Assembly: GCA_003116975.1 (NCBI GenBank)
Contig: BGKB01000044.1
Coordinates: 136,940-200,939 of the forward strand
DNA from: Aurantiochytrium sp. KH105
Lineage: Eukaryota > Sar > Bigyra > Thraustochytrida > Thraustochytriidae
Direction of reading: 5' to 3'
Length of the DNA: 64,000 nt
Part shown: in pieces, positions 60,305 through 64,000 of the stretch
Layout: each line of letters begins with the position of its first letter
Position numbering within the stretch: position 1 is the first letter of the stretch
The notes under the pieces: generated by a model
Seen by the model: the letters and a program-made list of their open reading frames with translations, nothing else
The model's database searches: none
Told to the model about the DNA's origin: nothing
Made by a program: the position numbers and the translations under genes

Positions 60305-61303
60305 CGTGCTGGTCTTGTTGCTGCTGCTGCTACGTTTCCTCGCGCTGCTTGCTGATTCGTGCTATGCTCCTCGGCCCGCCCGCCGCCCGTCGTGCCCTGC
60401 GCTGCTTGTTGTTGGCCGAGATGCCTCCCCCCTGCTTTTCCCCCTTCGCCAACCACACGTGCGCCCGGCGAAACAGGTTGTCCCGAAGCGCCCTCATAAC
60501 TCCCTGAACGATGCCCTAACCCTAGTTTGAGATTCTCCCGATCTCCGAGAACGGAACGCGGTTCAGAACAAGTGGGTTATGTTGGGCCAGGCACAGTAGG
60601 CGCAAGTACACTATCGCCTCGCGCAAGTGCAGAATGCGCGCGGCAAGCGCTCGGCGATTCATGGTCACTGGAGCGGCGGGCGGCGGGCGCAAGTGCGGAA
60701 TAGGTCTTTGCGCTACTTGCCCCGGCGCTTTAGCGCACTCGCGCGGCGGCGCGGCCACAGGGGCCCGCGGGGCCAGAGAGAGAACAGAGGCGGGGAAAGC
60801 AGGCGGAGGCGGGGAGGAGGAGAGGAGGCGAGGAGAGGCAGGGAGGCCAAGGAGGACCAGGCAAACATCAACCAGCGAGCGGCCTGCACGGAGCAGTCGA
60901 GCACGCAGCAGCAGCAGCAGCCATGTGTACGTGCGCGCGCGGGGCGCGGGGAGGGGAGGGCCGCGCGGTCGGCCGCGGCCGGCGTGGGTCAGGCCTGCGC
61001 GCGGACGCTGGGCGAGGTCGGAGGCGCCGCGTCCATGCCGCCGGATGACCGAGCGAGCGGGTGGCTGGCTGGCCGGGTGGCAGGCCGGTCGGCCGACCGC
61101 GCGCCCGCCTGGCTGGCCTGCCGGAGGCACCGCGCAGCGCGCAGATGGCCTCGGAAAGAAGGACCTCCAGAGCGTCTGCGTCTGCGTCGGTATCACGGCA
61201 GGCAGGTCCTGGCAGGACGACGGAGAAGGAGATTGAACAGATGAAGGACTGACTGACTGACTTATTGATTGATTGATTGAACTTGTTCGAACGCACAGCT
61301 CTC
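60305..61303. promoter_or_regulatory. Divergent region, RACK1 / RPL35, with telomere-like box
   Basis: Head-to-head translation genes share this spacer. A CCCTAACCCTAGTTT motif lies at 60514-60528. The right part probably contains the first RPL35 exon and intron (60923-61298). The rest is GC-rich. Confidence 0.55.
60514..60528. promoter_or_regulatory. Telo-box-like motif
   Basis: CCCTAACCCTAGTTT, 210 bp upstream of the RACK1 start and about 780 bp before the RPL35 frame. In plants, telo-boxes (AAACCCTAA) mark ribosomal-protein promoters; the same role here is only a guess. Confidence 0.35.
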
Positions 61304-61732
61304 ATGAAGATGGCCGACATCAAGAGCAAGTCCCCCGAGGACCTCCTCAAGTCCCTTGAGGAGACCAAGGCGGAGCTCAGCAGCCTCCGTGTTGCCCAGG
61401 TGACCCAGAGCGCACACTCCAAGGTGGCCAAGATTAAGTCTGTCCGCAAGCAGATCGCGCGCATTCTTACCGTCATCAACACCAACAACAAGAAGGCCGC
61501 CCTCGAGCAGAGCGCCGGCTCCAAGCGCAAGAACCTTGACCTTCGCTCCAAGAAGACCCGTGCCCTCCGGCGAGCTCTCACCAAGGACCAGCTCTACGTG
61601 CGCGCCTCCAGCCAGCCCCTTACCGAGAAGAGCGGCAAGGCTGCCCGCAAGTACGTGCGCCGTGTGACCAAGCGCGAGGCTACGCGCAAGGCAAACTTCC
61701 CCGCCCGCATGTACGCCGTCAAGGCACTCTAA
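61304..61732 (+). CDS. RPL35: 60S ribosomal protein L35 (uL29)
   Basis: Large-subunit protein near the polypeptide exit tunnel. From the conserved Met at 61310 it reads MADIKSKSPEDLLKSLEETK, with the uL29 core AELSSLRVAQVTQSAHSKVAK and VRKQIARILTVINTNNKKAA, then LDLRSKKTRALRRALTKDQ and a C-terminal RMYAVKAL; all are hallmarks of eukaryotic L35 (about 123 residues; here 140-145, slightly longer in the tail). A CAG acceptor just before (61298) and a GTACGTG donor after an ATG at 60923 give an in-frame spliced start (MSLMKMADIK) with a 372-bp intron. That model is plausible but unproved, so I give the safe exon-2 coordinates. Confidence 0.93.
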   Translation: MKMADIKSKSPEDLLKSLEETKAELSSLRVAQVTQSAHSKVAKIKSVRKQIARILTVINTNNKKAALEQSAGSKRKNLDLRSKKTRALRRALTKDQLYVRASSQPLTEKSGKAARKYVRRVTKREATRKANFPARMYAVKAL

Positions 61733-62364
61733 GCAGTAACCCTATTTCCCGACTTGCGTCGGAATGCCTCTTTTCTCTTCTCTGATGTTCAAACCTGCTC
61801 GACTTGTCAGTTCGTCTTTCTTGTCTTTGCCTCTTGTTCTTCCTTTACTTTCTCTCTCTCTCACGCGCGTGCGCATCTCGTTTTCCGGGGCTAAACGTTA
61901 ATGACGCACTCAGTCAACAACTTTGTTGACATTTTGACTTGATGGAGTCATAACCTCGCAAAACATTTTATCTGGTCTCAGAGTGCAGTGACATCAATGA
62001 AAACAATGACAACTTGGCTTAATTTGTTGACTGCTGAAGACGTCTACACTGCATTTTTTGGGCCTAGGTGCTCAAGAGAAAGACGAGAGTCTAGCGGAGA
62101 CTACCTTGTTGTTTCTACTAACGTGCGCAACGCATGCAAGGCATGGAAAGAAAGCTCACCATGACCGAACAGACGTTTTCGCTCGCACGCCCACTCGCTC
62201 TTTCGTTCCTGCTCCCCAATTTCTTCGCTCCTCTTGTCTCGAGCATGATGGATTTGCCCTTTTCAACTAAGCTTGCCAACAGCGATACCTCACATTTCAA
62301 GCATCACTGTAAACACGCTGCCAGCTTCGCTAGCGCCGACAAAGTGGGGGTACGAGATCCGAGC
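61733..62364. other. Convergent intergenic region
   Basis: Gap between the 3' ends of RPL35 and the TMEM45-family gene. It contains the 8-bp inverted repeat at 61913-61930, with a further TTTGTTGAC copy near 62020. No gene seen. Confidence 0.55.
61913..61930. other. Near-palindrome, 8-bp arms
   Basis: GTCAACAA and TTGTTGAC separated by two bases, about 180 bp after the RPL35 stop. Confidence 0.55.
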
Positions 62365-63210
62365 TTAGGCCAAGAGACGCTGGTAGCAGCGCGCAAACCC
62401 AGGCGGGACAATGGAGATGAAAACGTACTGCAGGACCATGCAGACCAAAAGGCAAAGGCCAAAGAGTGCCGAAATGCTCTCCATGCTGACGTCGTCGTGC
62501 ATCTCACCGTAGACCGGGAACATGATCGAACCGATGAGGCAGATCCACGAGCCCTGCATGAGGAGAAAAGCCGGGCAGCTAAGCTGGGCCACTCGCGCGA
62601 GACGCTCCTGCTTCGCAAGCTGGGCCAGCACCGACAGACCGTACACCAAAAAGAGCCAAAGCGCCGTATCAGCCCACAACTTGTGAAAGAGAAAGTCAGC
62701 TCCTGGCTTCTTCATCTTGGCGTGCGCAGCCAATAGGTACCACTGGTTCAGGAATCCCATGGTGAAACTCGCCTGGCTGAGCAGAGGCGCCGGCTGCACG
62801 TGGGTCGCGTAGTCGGACCCCGGAAAAAGCCCGCTCTCGAGCCCAAAGGCAATGCTCGCAGGCACAAAGCCAAGGTACATGGTGAGATGGCCCTTTTCTT
62901 CGAAAAAGTCGCCGCTCTTGACGAGCACGGCACCCAGACCCTCGTAAAGAATTCCCATAATGATGGAGATGAGGGCGTAGAGAGAGAAGACGAGCTTGAC
63001 GCGGGCCGTCTTCTGGTGCGTCTCGGGCTGTGTTTGCCTTACTGGCTGCAGCTCTTTGTCCTCATCCTCTACGCCAACGGAAGCGTAGTTGCACGCCACG
63101 TGCTCTGCACTCGCCTGCGCAAACTGCTCTGCTTTAAAGACGAGGTTGAGTAGGATCCCCAGGATCATGAACTCCGCCCCGGGGATCACGTGACCTGCCA
63201 GCGTGCCCAT
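62365..63210 (-). CDS. TMEM45-family (DUF716) membrane protein
   Basis: A 281-residue multi-pass membrane protein. The N-terminus MGTLAGHVIPGAEFMILGIL matches the family opening 'MGSFKGHALPGxFFLxxG', and LLMQGSWICLIGSIMFP matches the conserved 'QGxWLxQxGF' span near residue 220. About seven hydrophobic segments are visible (for example 8-25, 78-98, 112-128, 185-205, 213-235 and 245-268). Animal TMEM45 and plant/fungal relatives are about 275 residues long; their biochemical function is not known. Confidence 0.83.
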   Translation of the reverse strand: MGTLAGHVIPGAEFMILGILLNLVFKAEQFAQASAEHVACNYASVGVEDEDKELQPVRQTQPETHQKTARVKLVFSLYALISIIMGILYEGLGAVLVKSGDFFEEKGHLTMYLGFVPASIAFGLESGLFPGSDYATHVQPAPLLSQASFTMGFLNQWYLLAAHAKMKKPGADFLFHKLWADTALWLFLVYGLSVLAQLAKQERLARVAQLSCPAFLLMQGSWICLIGSIMFPVYGEMHDDVSMESISALFGLCLLVCMVLQYVFISIVPPGFARCYQRLLA

Positions 63211-63347
63211 GGTCTCCCTCTGCGCGCGCGCGCGCGCTTGCCGCCGCTGCTACTCCTAGCGGTCAAGCAACGACCGATGAGGCAGCCCAGCCGTCCCTGT
63301 CCGCTTTGCTTGCTTTGCTGATGGCGCTACTTCCGGGTCAGGCTGGA

Positions 63348-63390
<43 letters not shown>

Positions 63391-64000
63391 TAAAGCCTAC
63401 GTGTCGTGCGCGTGCTCTGCGTGTGCGCGAGAGCTCGCTGCCGGCCTCGCTCTGCGTCGCGCGCGGGGAAGAGGAATGGGCGTCTGCAGTGCAGCGCCGC
63501 TGGACCTCGCGCAACGTCACTTTGGCGAGCGGCGCTTACCACGGGCCCTTCCTGTCGGAGTTGGGCTCGGCCGGGCTTTTCCTTGCGACGAGACGAGACG
63601 AGACGAGAGGAGAGATGCGACGAAACCGGACGAGGTGGGGATAAAGAGGGGTTGCACACTCAGCCAGGGCCGGCAGCGTCACGTTTAGTATACGTATGTA
63701 GGAGATAGGGAGGGGGGGAGGGAGGGAGGGAGGGAGGGAGAAGAGGAGCGCGCGTCGCCGATCTGCGAGTTTTCAGTGCGCTCGGCCATGTGCTTCGCTT
63801 GGTCACCTCTTCTTTCCACGAAAGTCGATCCTTCGTCCGTGCGTCTATCAAACAAAGGCATCGTGTTCTTGCGCCTCGAAACTGCGAGGTCGTGGTCGTG
63901 GTTGTGGTCGGCGTGTCGCTGGTGGCTAATCGATGTGTCGCTGACAGTATAAAAAAGTCCGCGCGTGCACACGCGTTGCACCGAGCAAGCAAAGTGCGAG
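63211..64000. other. Upstream region of the TMEM45-family gene, repeat-rich
   Basis: It holds an alternating CG tract (about 63219-63237), a (CTG)n run, GAGAC repeats (about 63590-63620) and GGGA repeats (about 63713-63740). No coding exon is recognised up to the window end. Confidence 0.6.
63350..63388. repeat. (CTG)n trinucleotide repeat, 13 units
   Basis: Uninterrupted CTG units about 140 bp upstream of the TMEM45-family start codon. Confidence 0.95.

Noticed and set aside
59015-60355. 446-codon plus-strand open frame
   Set aside because: Antisense to RACK1 and its intron; no domain.
1-64000. tRNA, rRNA and CRISPR signals
   Set aside because: I looked for B-box-like GGTTCRANYCC with a matching A box, rRNA-like blocks and regularly spaced repeats, and found nothing convincing by eye. 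A covariance-model scan would be decisive.
1-64000. Retroelement, LTR or virus-like insertions
   Set aside because: No reverse transcriptase, integrase, capsid-like or envelope-like frames and no long terminal repeats were noticed. The only mobile-element relic is the DNA-transposase-derived gene.

Overview
This 64 kb window is nuclear DNA of a gene-dense, GC-rich eukaryote that makes cilia or flagella. Homology recognised by reading supports 29 protein-coding genes, nearly all single-exon. The few introns are short (73 to about 860 bp, GT-AG), and most lie within the first 20 codons. Intergenic DNA is packed with short tandem repeats (CAG/CTG, GACA, TTTGG, GGCTT, CTGAT). Ciliary proteins (CFAP74, CFAP97-like, LRRC61-like), plant-style LRRs, a fungal-style Zn2Cys6 factor and glutamine-rich nuclear proteins would fit a free-living protist. 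A stramenopile of the thraustochytrid kind is my best guess; this is inference and is not proved by any single gene.

Layout. 0-8.8 kb: CFAP74, a TTTGG-type satellite, and an unrecognised 654-residue Ala/Gln-rich protein on the minus strand. 8.8-16 kb: an 8-TM orphan membrane protein, a DHRS7-like dehydrogenase, U1 snRNP protein C divergent from a CCCH-zinc-finger ANGEL/CCR4-type phosphodiesterase, and an LRRC61-like protein. 16-22 kb: a saccharopine-dehydrogenase-like oxidoreductase ending in SKL, a CHRAC/POLE4-type histone-fold protein, a NOPCHAP1-like snoRNP chaperone, and a stand-alone tandem-GAF protein. 22-28 kb: repeat-rich DNA containing the two-exon 1-Cys peroxiredoxin gene. 28-33 kb: a giant polyglutamine protein with WW-like, HMG-like and PAH domains. 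33-41 kb: SCAMP, a SET-domain methyltransferase, mitochondrial IMP1 protease and a transposase-derived gene. 41-54 kb: a Zn2Cys6 factor, a 4-TM orphan, glutamyl-tRNA synthetase, a GPI-type LRR protein, mitochondrial HTD2-type dehydratase and a membrane alpha/beta hydrolase. 54-64 kb: a small mitochondrial orphan, CFAP97-like, PDAP1-like, RACK1, ribosomal protein uL29 (RPL35) and a TMEM45-family protein.

There are no operons. Recurrent themes are translation and RNA work (GluRS, RACK1, RPL35, NOPCHAP1, U1-C, ANGEL), mitochondrion (IMP1, HTD2, the 93-residue orphan) and cilium. I saw no rRNA, tRNA, CRISPR array, retroelement or virus-like element. Coordinates of spliced genes were worked out by hand from splice signals and reading frame, so they need transcript support.
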